A stretch of 64,000 nucleotides of DNA from NCBI GenBank assembly GCA_034336665.1, contig JAPFBE010000002.1:38419406-38483405 (forward strand), in the 5' to 3' direction. Position numbers and translations under genes: made by a program. This document shows, piece by piece, positions 52,090-63,600 of the stretch. Positions within the stretch are counted from its first letter, which is position 1, and every line of letters begins with the position of its first letter. This stretch comes from Luscinia megarhynchos. Taxonomy: Eukaryota; Chordata; Aves; Passeriformes; Turdidae. Under the pieces are notes generated by a model. That model did not search any database and was not told the origin of the DNA. It saw nothing but the letters and a program-made list of their open reading frames with translations.

Positions 52090-52570
52090 GGAAGATATGG
52101 TCATCATGGTTCATGCATTCCAGAAAATTTTAACAGCAATAATTATAGGAACGGTAATCAAAGGATGTCGTGGAAGCAGGCATCACGCACAACAGAACAG
52201 ACAAAACCTGCTGTTTTCCCAGAGCCTGAGGACTGCTGGCTGGTCTGCCTGCTCAGGTGGCTGCTGCTTAGACTGTGCTTCTGCCTGACCTTCCAGCTGA
52301 TGCAAGGGTGCAGGAGAGCAGGGGTGTTCTGTGAACCGTGCCATTTCCATTCTCAGCGATGCATGGAAACGTGGATCCGACGTGGTTCTCAGGGAGAGCC
52401 ACAGTGAGGGATAGCCCTAACCCTCTAGGGTGTGCAGCACTCCCTGCTGCCAGTGTGGCTGCACTGGAGAGCAGCTTGGAGCCTGGATGAAGGCAAGGGC
52501 TTTGATGTGCTACTCTGCCCTGGGTCTGTGGCTCAACGTGTGGAGAGACAGTGGGCTACAGCGAAGGCTT
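52090..52570. other. GC-richer patch, nature unknown
   Basis: About 480 bases are clearly richer in G and C than the flanks, with a handful of CpGs. It includes an open frame of 112 codons (52069-52407), which is cysteine- and arginine-rich in its second half but resembles no family I know. Possible explanations are an unrecognised old repeat, a non-coding exon or a regulatory block. Confidence 0.35.
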
Positions 52571-52953
52571 GAGAGTGTAAAACAAACCCATAGAATGAAC
52601 CCATGAACAAATAGTATGAACTCTTTAATAGGCTATTCTCAGACAACATTATGTTAAGCTTAGTCTGATGCTACAAAATTCTTTTAGAAGAATTCTATGG
52701 TTTATTATTTTAAAAATAATAATAATCAAAATATTCCTGTTGTCTGTTTTTTTTCATAAAGATGAATCTCACCATGTCCTTCATCATCTTTTCCCAGAAA
52801 CATCTCTTGTTTTCTGTTGCTTTGTGTTTTTAGGGCAAACTTTTAGATTCCATTCACTACATCTTTGCTTTCATTTCACTTTGCAGCTATTCCCTCTTTG
52901 CATCAGCCTTGAATATAAAAAGAACTTTAATACTGTAGAGTTGCATTTAAATC

Positions 52954-52994
52954 AAAGAAAGAAAAAGAGGGAAAAAAAAGAAAAGAAAATAAGG
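52954..52994 (+). repeat. Purine-rich tract
   Basis: Forty-one bases of A and G with a single T (52990). Low-complexity sequence. Confidence 0.85.
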
Positions 52995-55900
52995 CATTTG
53001 GAAAACCAAGACAAATGGGTATTTATTTGAACATTCCTGCAACCATATTTCTTGAAGGCTATGCTCTGCCTTCTATGCAAATGGAAAAAAATATTCACTT
53101 TTCTGTTTTTTCAAGTGTTCACCTTTGGGTGACAGTGAAGTGGTTTAAGCAGTGAGAATGAGTAAGGTGACTTCATTTCTGACACAAAGGCATGATGATC
53201 ACCTGTGTTCCTAGCCTGGGAGGGACCTCAAGGGATGGGGAAGGAAATGTCCCATAAGCCAGCTCTCTAAAGTACAGATACGGTGCATTAGCTAAGAATG
53301 CAGCAAGAGCAGCTTGGGGAGTGGCTGGGGAAATGTTCTGATCCATTTCTCCCTGTTTCAGCTCTTGCATGTCTCCCCTTCAGTCCTGTCCCTAGGTCTT
53401 CTAAAAGAAGTCTCTGGTAGGCAATGCTCTGCAGCCAGTTTTGGTTTCAGAGTAGCTGTTAGTAGGTCTGCATGTACATAGAGCCTTGCAGAAACAGCAA
53501 AGGAATAAGGAGACAACATTTAAGGGGTTCAGATAAACATGGTTTCATCCCCTTTTCACTATTGCTCAGACACACATTTTATTGTAAGCCAAGGCTTGAG
53601 TATCCACCTACAGGCTGGTGTCCCTTCCTGCCTGTGTATGTAAAAATAATTTGATAGGCTGAATTAATCTACTCTACAAAAATCAGTATGCATCTTTTGC
53701 CATATGGTAGTACATTAACTGAATCCCTGTCTCTCACATAGGATAGAGGGTACCAATCTGTCAGAAAATGGAAATATGTTGACTGTGTAAAGTCTGTATA
53801 AGCTCAGGGAAGATAAGCAGAAGAATGAGAAGCACCTTGAGTTTTAAATATTGACTTGTTCTTTGAAGTTCTGTTGCTCTGTTTAAGAATTTCACTTCAG
53901 AGAGTTTGGCCTTAATAGTGCTCTCTTGTTTCTGAATGACAAAAAAAAGTATTGTGAATTTTATATAAATTAGAAAGAAAAAGAAAAAGGATTTGTGCAT
54001 AACTTGTATTAGAACAAAGCTGCTTCTTGCCCTTTTTCAAAAGATGAAGCATTTTGACAGGAGGCTTTCATCCCCATTTCTAGATGAAGCCAATTCACAA
54101 ACAAAGGTCAAACAAAGCACCTAGTTTTTTGGCATTTTCCTACTGCTGAGATGATGTACTCTTTTAGCCTTTCCATGAGTCAGACTTAATGAACAAATCT
54201 GGCAGGTTCATTGGCATATGCTCACCAGCTGAAATCCTTAGTGGTAATGGCTGCTTATTCCATTTGTTAAACAATTCAATAAATACTCTGTGGGGGAAAA
54301 GGATCTTCTCTCCAGGGCTGCTAAGGAAGCTAAAATGTTTCTCTCTTCATCTTTGTTTAATTTTCCATTCAGTTAATGAAATAATTGAGAATCAGGCCTT
54401 AAAAATATGATTGCTTTATTAATAATGGATGGGCACCCTTAGAAAGGGCTAATCAACCTTTTAGACTATTTTTTTAATAACATGTGCAACATAATGGTAG
54501 CATTGTAAAGCTCTCATTTGAAGGGATATTCTCCCCAAATGGCTGCATTGTCATTATTACTGATTCATCAAGTGCATGTGGTGATTTTAAATCAGTTTCC
54601 TTGTCATTGCTATCAACTGAAATATATTGGACTGGATATTCAAGAGATATAAGGTAATATAGCTTTATTTAAGTGAGATTAAATGCACTGATTTATATTA
54701 CCCAGAACCTTAAGCTGTAGTTCAGGCCAGGTCTCAGCAGGACTTGGGATCACTCAACCACCCCTGGCTGCCTTGAGGATACTCCTTCCATCCTGTGTGC
54801 CCCCTTCCTGTCCTTCACTGCCTCACTTGCAGGGACACTGCCTTTGTATTGCACAAGCCACAGGTATAGCTCTTCTAGTTTCTCTCTAGCCTTCATTTCA
54901 ATTTGTATAATTAGCTAAGCATGGATCAAATTTAGTTATAGTTGCAGCCCGACACTGGCTTTTCAAATTCATTTTTCCTGTGTGTTCTTGTGTGACAGCC
55001 TCTAGCACACAGCAGTAGTTTTGAAATGCTGTATATAATCAACAGTTTGGAGAAGGAGCATTAGTAAAATTGAACAGGACATTATGATGTGTTTATTAAC
55101 TGTAGTGAGAGCTGGCTGGCATTCCAGAGATCTCCACACACTTCCCCTTAATGTAATTTTTTGAATATACAATATGTGTTAGTTACACCCCATGTTGTAA
55201 CAGCATAAGCTGGGGCATGCCTTTAAGTAGAAATATGTGAAATGGAAGAACAGGATGAAAGAAAGAATGGGCTGAAAGGTGCTTGGTAATGGATTTGTGT
55301 TTTGTCAGTCCCATTTTTTATTTGCAACAGTAGTTGGAAGAGACATAGTCAAGTTGTATGCTACAAATGTGCTGGTAATCTCATGATTTCCTGTCATTTC
55401 TGCTCTAAATTACACCCTAAAGTTCTGGCAATATAGCTCAGCAGTAATAAAGCCTCATTTTATTCTATATAAATATGTATATAACTGGTGTAATTAGATA
55501 CACACAGGCAGTAATGTGTGCAATACATATGCACACATGTATACATTCACTCTATGTGATTTTATAAATATCTTTCTAATAAATACAGTAATTGCAAGAA
55601 ACTGCAAATCCAATATGCCAAGTTTTGGCAAGATTTTCAGAACAATTTTCTTAGTGTCTTTATTTTTCTTTGTGATATCCTTTGGCTACTGGGAAGAAGC
55701 TGTTCCTCGAGGTGTCTGCTAATGTACCAGTCTTTTTTCAGCTCCTCTGAGTGCTCTGATAAAGAGCTGCAAGAACTCATAGAGCACTGTCCAGGAAAGG
55801 GAAAGCAAGACACCTTCAGTCAATCAATGTTCCAGCTGCCAAAGCTAAGTCAGCAGTGATATTAATGTGTACACCCACGTGTGATGTTGGACCTTACAAG

Positions 55901-56204
55901 AGCCTGAGAGAATCCCAAGTGCAGGGCCCTGTCCATGTGTGTAGAGTGAACAGCAGTGCAAAAAAGGCAAGTGCCTCCTTTCAGTGTGTCAGTATCTGCA
56001 AAAAGCTTTGTGAGCTTTTCAGATTACACTCTGAAATCTTGCTTCCTTTAATCTTGGCCACATCACCTCTCTGTTCTGCCCATGATGTCAGCCTGAAGGT
56101 TTCCTAACTCTTTAGATCAGAGATGAAGTGAAGACAGAATACTGGAAACCTCAGGTTTCCAATACAAGGTGTATTATATGTAAAAAACCAAAAAAAAAAA
56201 ACCG

Positions 56205-56230
56205 ATATTTAACTCTCATATTTAACTCTC
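56205..56230. repeat. Perfect tandem duplication, 2 x 13 bp
   Basis: ATATTTAACTCTC at 56205-56217 is repeated exactly at 56218-56230, just after an A-rich stretch (56190-56201). It looks like a recent slippage event. Confidence 0.9.
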
Positions 56231-57008
56231 AACAGTTATAAAGCCTGTGGACTGAGGCTGGGTGACCTTCTAATCTATCTACACACTCATTTTGATGTTA
56301 AATGTTGGGAAAAATACCTAAAAGGCTGCAGAAGAAATCCTGAATTCACGTGAAAATGTGCTTTTCACAAAGATCAGTTAGAATAAAACAATGAAGGAAA
56401 GCTTTTCACACCTTTCACAAAGGAACATATTTCACCTGTATTAACATTCCACTTTTGCCCTTGCCTTCTGACTTAACCTTTTCTTAGGCTGTATAAGACA
56501 GTCTTTTGTTGAAGCACATAGTGGAACCTTTACATCAAAAGAAACTACTATAATAAGATACAGTGCTCTGTCTAGCCCTAATTTCTTTCTACTTACCTTT
56601 TCTTTCCTTCATATATCTTCAGTTCTTTCTTACCTCTATTGCTGCTGCTGCTGCTTCTCCCAGTTTTTTATCATGACACTGGCTGAATATATGAATTGTA
56701 CAGGCTAATCAAATAACTTTTTCACAATCTTTTTCTAATCTCACTGATGCCTTGGGTTTTAGCTTTTATATTTTTCAGACTCTCTGCTGCTTGGTATGTA
56801 ACTCTGAAACTTCACGTTAGGTGTTAGTAAGTTCTCTTCACAGGGCAGTTAGACAAAACAATTCCTTCCCAACTAGAAAATCAAGGACAACCAGTACCCA
56901 AAAAGCAGAAACAATGGCTAAGGAAAGGGGGCAAGCCAGAGGGCTGAGATTTCATAATCTGGGGCTGTGGTTGGATAATTGAGTCCAATGTGTGGATGAA
57001 ACAAAACT

Positions 57009-57015
57009 TATAAAA
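57009..57015 (+). promoter_or_regulatory. LTR TATA box
   Basis: TATAAAA within CTTATAAAAG sits in the second half of the LTR. With the AATAAA about 100 bp downstream it has the spacing expected of a U3/R boundary, so transcription would start roughly 25-30 bp downstream. Whether this promoter is active cannot be seen. Confidence 0.6.
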
Positions 57016-57109
57016 GTGTAAAGACTCGTGACCAGGATCCATCTTGGATTGGATTCTTTTTGGGTGTAGCTCCAGCCAGGCTTTTGCACTGCCCAAGGTG
57101 TATCCTTTC

Positions 57110-57115
57110 AATAAA
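57110..57115 (+). terminator. LTR polyadenylation signal
   Basis: AATAAA lies in CTTTCAATAAATACC, followed by a T-rich stretch (ATTTTATTCCTTTTG) that can act as the downstream element. It marks the R region end of the LTR. Confidence 0.6.
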
Positions 57116-57177
57116 TACCTATTTTATTCCTTTTGCTCTGCCTAGTCTCTGTCCCAGGTCAGCCTTTCCAGGCATCA

Positions 57178-59895
57178 TCACTTTTATTCTTTAAATCTCA
57201 AACCACGTGAATGTTTATTCTACTTGCAAACCCCATTCTTCCCTTCTTTTCTTTTCTTCACAGAGTCTGCACTTGCACCTGCAACAGCAGCAGGAAAAAA
57301 TGTTCTTTTCTCATTAATTGTTTTTAAGATATAGCTGGTAGAAGTTTCCCTTGTGATGTAGTGAAGAACACAATTAACACTGCTAATAAGTAAGAAAATC
57401 TGCATTTCTCTCATCTTATGTGAAATCACAGAACAGTGCAAATCCTGTCTGGCCCTCCTGCAACACACTGTAGATGTGTCTGCAGTAGGTTTTTGTTTTT
57501 CTGGAGGTCTCTGCATATTGCTCAGCAGCAATACCCTAGGGACAGCTTCACCTCTCTGTTGATTCCTGCACTTTCTGGGCACAACATACCTCTGAGGCTT
57601 CAGCTTGAGACAGGGAGATATGGATGGGTAGGAAGTGCAGGAAGGTTTTCCAGGGCCTGTGGCTGGAACCAGAGCCAGAAACACCTCTGCAACACCACCC
57701 AGAGGAAGTGGCCTGACTCCTCCTGTCTACCCAATTAGGGCCCTTGACAAGCAAAAGTCACTGAAGAATCCCTGTAATGATGTAGAAAAGCTGAAATAAC
57801 ACCTGTATTTTTAGTGAAGGTTAAAGGGTATAACATACATAAAGATATATTTGAATATTATTGTGATTTTCTGTCTTCATAAAGTTTAAAAAGCCATCCT
57901 CCAGAAAGGGTCATTTATGCTTCTTAGATGCTTTTGTCTGCTACCCTCTCCAAGAATATGCATTTAAAATCTGAAAAATCAGGGTATGATTCTGTGTCCA
58001 TTCATTTACACTGACATGGTGCCTCTGGCTGCAGTGCCTCTATATGAGTCAAATGCAGCAGAGAAAGGCAACAGCAAAGCATCCCCTTCTTAGCTGTAGC
58101 TGAGTGGTGAATGGTTCTCACCTTATTTCTTTTTCTTGCATGCTCACCCTGCACACCTGATGTGCACCAGCAGCTCCCAGGATCTGTCCCTGCAGTTATC
58201 CCTGCAATGGTTTCCCCCTAGTTTTAAAAACCAGCTGCTCTTTCTATTCCAGATCTTGCTTGTTATTGATGACCTGCTCCTTCTCAACTCACCTGGTCAT
58301 CACAAGCTTTTATATTGCATGTGATTCTTCTCTCAACCTACACTAAGAAGTCTATTAGCTGTAATTGGGAAATTGAACCTCTTCCAACTGTGGGTAGCTT
58401 ATTTAGCTGAGATGGGTTTTGCATGTAAATGGAGCATATTACATGTCAATTGAATTGAAAAGTGACTCTTAAAACTCTGTTTACCTTTTATTAAGTTTCA
58501 AAATTATTATGCCCTCTGCCTAAATTAAGTTTAGAAGCATTTCATTTTCATTTTTATCTTGCTATGTAGTCTCATTTAGCCAATTAATGTCTTTTTTGCT
58601 TATTTGGCATTCCCAGCCATACTTTCTCATGCAGAATATAATTGAAAAATGAAAAAATAAAATTTCAATTAAAGATCATTAACCTTCTTCACCTGTTATT
58701 CTCTAAATTTACATATTTGGGGGATTTTTTTACCAATTGAAGCAAAATAACTTGCAGCTATAGTCATAAACATATGAGAGTTTTGTTGTCACTTAAGTGG
58801 AAGATGATGCTATGTAAATTCTTGATGTTATCTTTCTGGCTTTTATGCTGGACTATTGACATACAGAATTTTTAGAGCTTTGCAAATTATCATTTAAGGG
58901 TGTGGAAATCTTATTAGTGCTTTATCGCATCTTCCATGGGGCTTCAAACAGTAATTAAAGCAGTTTCAGTACTGGCCCCTGTGTCTATGTTGTTGGTGGT
59001 GGCATCATTAGTTGATTAGAGTAATAAGATTCTCTACAAGTGTCTTGAGTTCAATTTTGGCTGTAAGATCAGGATGAACCTGAGAAATTCTGAGTATTTT
59101 CTTGGTATCTGAATTTATTGTAAAAAAGGGAAATTATAAAAAATGAAAGCATTGTCTCAATACAGTCTGAGGTTACAGTTAAATGGGATCAAATTTGCTC
59201 ATTCTGATAGTCTGATTTTAAAATCAGGAGTTCATTTTGATATGTTTCTGAATTATTCTTGCTGTGACTTGTTTCTTCTCCCTTGAAAATTTTAATGTGC
59301 CTATCTGATTAAAAAAAAATTTGGACTGGTTCCATTTAGATATCATGTGATTTGGTTTAGGATTGTAGATTAGCTTGAAGTGCTGAATAGCTGATGATCT
59401 CACTAGGGACATGGTCTGAAGCCATATTGATTGAAATATTTAAATCATGATTGAAAAATTTTGTGGTAAATATCCATTGCAGGAGTTCTGTATATTAGTT
59501 TCTCCTTCAAAGGAAGTTGGTGCTTAGACCTATCAAAGGCTATTATTTTTAGATGGGTTTTTTTCTAAATTAAAACAGAATGGTTCAGTAGAATTGGTGT
59601 TTATCTCCTTAAAGTTGGAATAAATTTGTCAAAATATAAAGCAGAACAGAAGATGTGTATCCATAGTGATAGTATACAGGTATTTTATATATTTCATGGA
59701 AACTGCAGATGTTAACTGACCACACCTGAGATCAAAGAGGTTATCTAATATCTTATAGACTGCATAGTTATCTAATAGACTGCAAAAGGACACTTATGCT
59801 GCTTCTGTGAATGAAACTACTGTGGTTATCCAAGGGGTGTACACTGTACGTATATTTATATCTATATATCTATATAGATATAATTCCTTCCAAGT
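57178..59895. other. Unique-looking AT-rich DNA, with a possible conserved element
   Basis: No exon was recognised. The 154-codon minus-strand open frame (57220-57684) has no family resemblance. About 58320-58960 is rich in homeodomain-type motifs (TTAATTAA-like, CAATTAATG, ATTTGCAT-like) in otherwise complex sequence and could be a conserved non-coding element. An imperfect duplication lies at 59740-59784 and a 14-bp palindrome TATCTATATAGATA at 59867-59880. Confidence 0.55.
59740..59784. repeat. Imperfect local duplication
   Basis: GTTATCTAATA followed (after TCTT) by ATAGACTGCA at 59740-59764 is repeated as GTTATCTAATAGACTGCA at 59767-59784. The second copy lacks the short TCTTATA insert. 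Confidence 0.7.
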
Positions 59896-60638
59896 TAGAG
59901 GGCAGGGCAATCACCAACTGTATGAAGTGAAAGAAGGCAGAATGCTGGATTCTGCACTGGGATGGAGCAACCCTGGGGAAGGAGATGCTGGGAAGCAGTG
60001 CCATGGAAAGGGACCTGGGGATCCTGGCCCATGGCAAGTTGACCATGAGCCAGCAGTGCCCTGGCAGCCAGGAGGGCCAGCCCTGTCCTGGGGGCATCAG
60101 GCACAGCATCACAGCCAGGCAAGGGAGGGGATTGTCCTGCTCTGCTCTGAGCTGGGGCAGCCTCACCTCCAGTGCTGGGGCTGCTTTGGGTGACACAAGA
60201 AAAACATTGAACTATTGGAGAGCATCCAAAGGAGGGCAACAAAGATGGTGAAGAGTCTGGAGAGGAAGCTGAATGAGAAGCAGCTGAGGTCACTTGGTCT
60301 GTTCAGCCTGGAGGAGACTGAGGGGAGACGACCTTGCAGTCTGCAACTTCCTTGTGAGGGAAAGAGGAGAGGCAGGCACCAAGAGATCTCTATGGTGATC
60401 AGTGACAGGATCTGAGGGAATAACCTGAAATTGTGTCATGGGAGTTCAGGCTGGATATTAGAAAAAGCCAAAAGAGTGTTTGGGCACTGGAACAGGCTCC
60501 CCAGGGAAGTGGTCACAGCACCACGCCTGACAGAGTTCAAGAAGTGTTTGTTCACTGCTCTCAGGCATAGGAGTTGGACTTTGATGATCCTTGTGGATCC
60601 CTTCCAGTTCAACATATTCTGTGATTCTGTGATTTGGG
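59896..60638 (+). mobile_element. CR1 LINE, 3' end of ORF2 plus 3' UTR
   Basis: This is the best-preserved CR1 here and is on the plus strand. Translated pieces of the ORF2 C-terminus are still readable: AMERDLGILAHGKLTMSQQC (frame of 59985) and IQRRATKMVKSLE and LRSLGLFSLEETEG (frame of 60215). They lie in different frames, so the coding end is frameshifted, and short segments are missing relative to typical CR1 (after 'caaccctgg', near 'ctttgggtgacac', after 'ttagaaaaagcc' and after 'ctcaggcata'). The 3' UTR ends GATGATCCTTGTGGATCCC ... ATTCTGTGATTCTGTGAT, the CR1 terminal repeat. It is 5'-truncated at about 59896, cannot move by itself and is relatively young compared with the copy at 43.2 kb. 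Confidence 0.95.
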
Positions 60639-63600
60639 AGATTTTAGTTGCAAATATTTCTTTAAATCATCCTTCTGGGAATTGGCAGTAACACACGTGT
60701 ACTCTAGTAAGAGTTCTGCACACTTTGGTTTTGTCCAAACTTGGGGTAATATCTGAACATGGAAATGGTTCATCTGGCAATGCTGAAATGGTATATCTGA
60801 TACAATTGTTACACTTGACCCTAACCATTTGTTTGCTTAAGGTGCTACTGTAGTATAGTAATATTTTCATTTGACATCTTCAGGAAAGTCCTTTTCAACT
60901 TCCTAATGATTTTTAACATTGTCCATAGTATTTGGGAGTCATGCTTTGTAGCCCCCATCATCTCCTTAAATGTTAATATTTTCATTTTTCCCTTGATAGC
61001 TGATCTTCAAATCTACTAAAATTTCACCTTCTGTGCTCTCTTGTTTTTTCTTTTAAAACTATTTTTAAACCATACTTTTGTAGTACTTTTTTATTTCCTG
61101 TTTGCATTTTTAAGGTTTTGTTTAATTCCCTAAAATGTCAGCTCTGTTCACCTGCTTCCTACAACATCTCTTGTTTTAATTTAAATCTTGACTTTCAAGC
61201 AGGTACTGTCTTGAAGCTTTTTCCTCTTTTTTTTTGTGTCCTGAGTTGCTTCTTTTGTGGAGCTGTGCAGTTAGTAGTAGTGTTTTCAGCTTTCTATCAC
61301 TTGACTTCTGCATGATCATTATTTTCACTTGGTTCCCCGTGTTTTTCAGCTTCCTAATCTTTATAAAACTGTTGATAAAACTGAAGTTACTTCAAAGGAA
61401 ACATTTTCCACTCTGTAATACAGAGGTTAAAATTCTTGTTGCTCTATTATATTATATCTTAGGCTTTATTTCAACAAAAGTAGTCAGAGTAGCATGCACA
61501 TACAAGAGCAGATAATAAGCTAGTGGGAAAAACATTCTCAGAAATGGAAGTTCTCTAGAACCTGATAGTCAGAAGAAACCCACATGTATCTATGCCAGGT
61601 CTTGCATTTGACAAGTTTATGAGCTCTGGGAATCTTTTATCTTGCATTTGATAGAGGATACAAACTGCACTAGTAATTTAAACACTTCATAATATCTAGA
61701 AATACTTAATTTCAAGGATCACAGATTTTAAAGGATCCATGAGGAAAGCAGCTAAGTTAGTATTTTACGTAAGTCTGTCTTGCATCCATTACCTCTGGGT
61801 CTTTTAACTTCTTTTAAAATATATCTATAATTCCTAAGGTCATTGTTCATGAGAGAAATTGATGATCAAGGTTCTATTACAAAAACAGCTTTCCTGGTAC
61901 TTCCAGTGTTTGCCACTCTAAATATAATTTGAGAGTTCTGGGTAGTCAGATGATGTCCAATGCAACAGTCACAGACTGAAATTATCCCAGGCCAAGTCAT
62001 TAAGTCCAAACTGGAGTCTTTCAAAGCTATTTCAAGTTTGGGGGTTTTTAACTTTTTTCTCCCCCCCTAAATCAGTGACACTGGTAGCTGATGTTCATAC
62101 AATGGTCATACAATTGAGGCATACTGTAATACCTGTGAGAGAAAGATCTAAAGTTCATGTAAGATAGCCAAACACTTTGATGTGACTATCTGTTGTTCAC
62201 TGTGAATATTTGGGAATGCTTCTATGTGACGCTTATTAGGGCAACATTTGAGTGATATATGTACATTAATATTTTTATTTTTTTAGTCTACAGCGGATTA
62301 GGTAAGTGCTGTGTATTTATTTTTGAATGAAGTGAACAGTGCAGATGAAATGAGAGGCTCCAGGGCTCACAAGAAATCCTTTGATAGTGCTGAGAATGAA
62401 ACCTTGCTCTTTCCAACTTGTCCTTCTCATGGGTCCACTGTTAAAACTATATGAGCAGAACATAGGCATGTGCCCAAAGGCAGTCAGCTGTAGAAACTAA
62501 GCCTGAGGAGGTAAGAGGAGGTTGTGACCACAGGCATGTTTTCTCTTTTAATACAGGAGAGAATTTCCTCTCTGAATTCTTCTGGACAAGTGTCAGCAAC
62601 AGGAATCAACTACCTTGTTTCAGATATTGTTTCTAAGAGAATGTAAATGCTTTGTCCAAACTCACTCACAAGTTTCTACTCATTCCCACATTTCAGGAGC
62701 TTTAAAAATCTGTCTATCACCTTGAAAGAATTTTTTCTTCTTGCTTGATAAAACTTGTTTCCTCTTCTTTCACTTAAACTGAAAAATATCACAAGCCAAG
62801 TGGTGCATTGTGGGCGGCACAGCCATTCCTACAGCCCTGGCTTTAGCTGTGCAGATCTCCAGATGACAGTTCTCCCTCCAGAGTTTCCACAAATCTGGTC
62901 CAGATACGCACAGAAATGGGCAAATCACTCCTCCTTCTCTGGACACTGACCTCAGTTTACCAGTGCTCACATGGAAGTCCTCCTCCTCCACCACCTGCTT
63001 CAGTCTCATGAAACAGCCTTTATCAATGAAGCTGATGCCTCATGTGGTCTGCTCAGAATCTGTTGCTGCCCTGCTGATCATATTTAGAAAAACCAACCTA
63101 CTTGAACAAACCCATCTCTCCAGAAAAGAACTAGAGACTGAAAGAAAAACACAATGGTTTACCAACTTTCTGCTTTTTCTGAGAGAGGCTCTAGCTTTTG
63201 CCCTGCCCAATGTAATTGACCACCAGTAGGGGACATTTGTTCATATTTGACAGGTGAATCAATGATATGGCTATATCAGGAAATTATTTTTATTCATAGA
63301 ATGATGTCATATGATCCGAATAATGCATGACAGCACATAATTCAGTAACAAAAAATATAATTAAAGTGTCTAGGGAGGAACTTCTTTGTTCTGTAGAGGA
63401 AATCAGGCAGTTTTTTGGGGGCTTATGTTTCTCCTCTTGCATTCAGAGGAAATCTGTTTGAATTTATCATATCTGTCTTCTTCCTGTGCATCCTTCAGGA
63501 AACATTTTTTTGAAGACTAGGAAAAAATTAAACTAAATATGGCGCAATAATATCCTCTTTTAAGCTCAACACAGTAATTTATATCTATTATCTAGCATAT

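Larger units (their letters stand above)
43803..56744. other. Unique-looking non-coding DNA, with simple-sequence islands
   Basis: No exon was recognised over 13 kb. It contains a perfect 16-bp palindrome (44314-44329), a possible 34-bp CR1 scrap (46154-46187), a G-quadruplex motif (49276-49295), purine-rich tracts at 49883-49992 and 52954-52994, a GC-richer patch at 52090-52570, and a 13-bp tandem duplication (56205-56230). The longest open frame of the window (49664-50170) crosses the purine tract and is low-complexity. Confidence 0.6.
56745..57177 (+). mobile_element. Solo LTR of an endogenous retrovirus
   Basis: The 433-bp unit begins TGATGCC and ends GGCATCA, a perfect 7-bp inverted terminal match with the TG...CA ends required by retroviral integrase. 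It is flanked on both sides by TCAC (56741-56744 and 57178-57181), a 4-bp target duplication. Inside are a TATA box (57009-57015), a polyadenylation signal AATAAA (57110-57115) about 100 bp downstream, and a 3' segment (CTCTGCCTAGTCTCTGTCCC) reminiscent of bird ERV LTRs. No internal retroviral sequence, primer-binding site or second LTR follows, so it is a solo LTR left by recombination between the two LTRs. The family is uncertain: a 4-bp duplication favours an ERV1-like integrase, while the 3' end recalled ERVL LTRs. Confidence 0.85.

Noticed and set aside
57220..57684. 154-codon minus-strand open frame downstream of the LTR
   Set aside because: No similarity to retroviral or host proteins is apparent, an open frame overlaps it on the other strand, and no splice context was seen.
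57970..58020. Resemblance to an old amniote repeat ('tgattctg ... tttacactg')
   Set aside because: Only a short, low-information match, too weak to annotate.
59807..60293. Open frames of 108-132 codons on both strands
   Set aside because: They fall in the CR1 copy. The minus-strand frames are shadows, and the 59807 frame is a chance frame through decayed ORF2.
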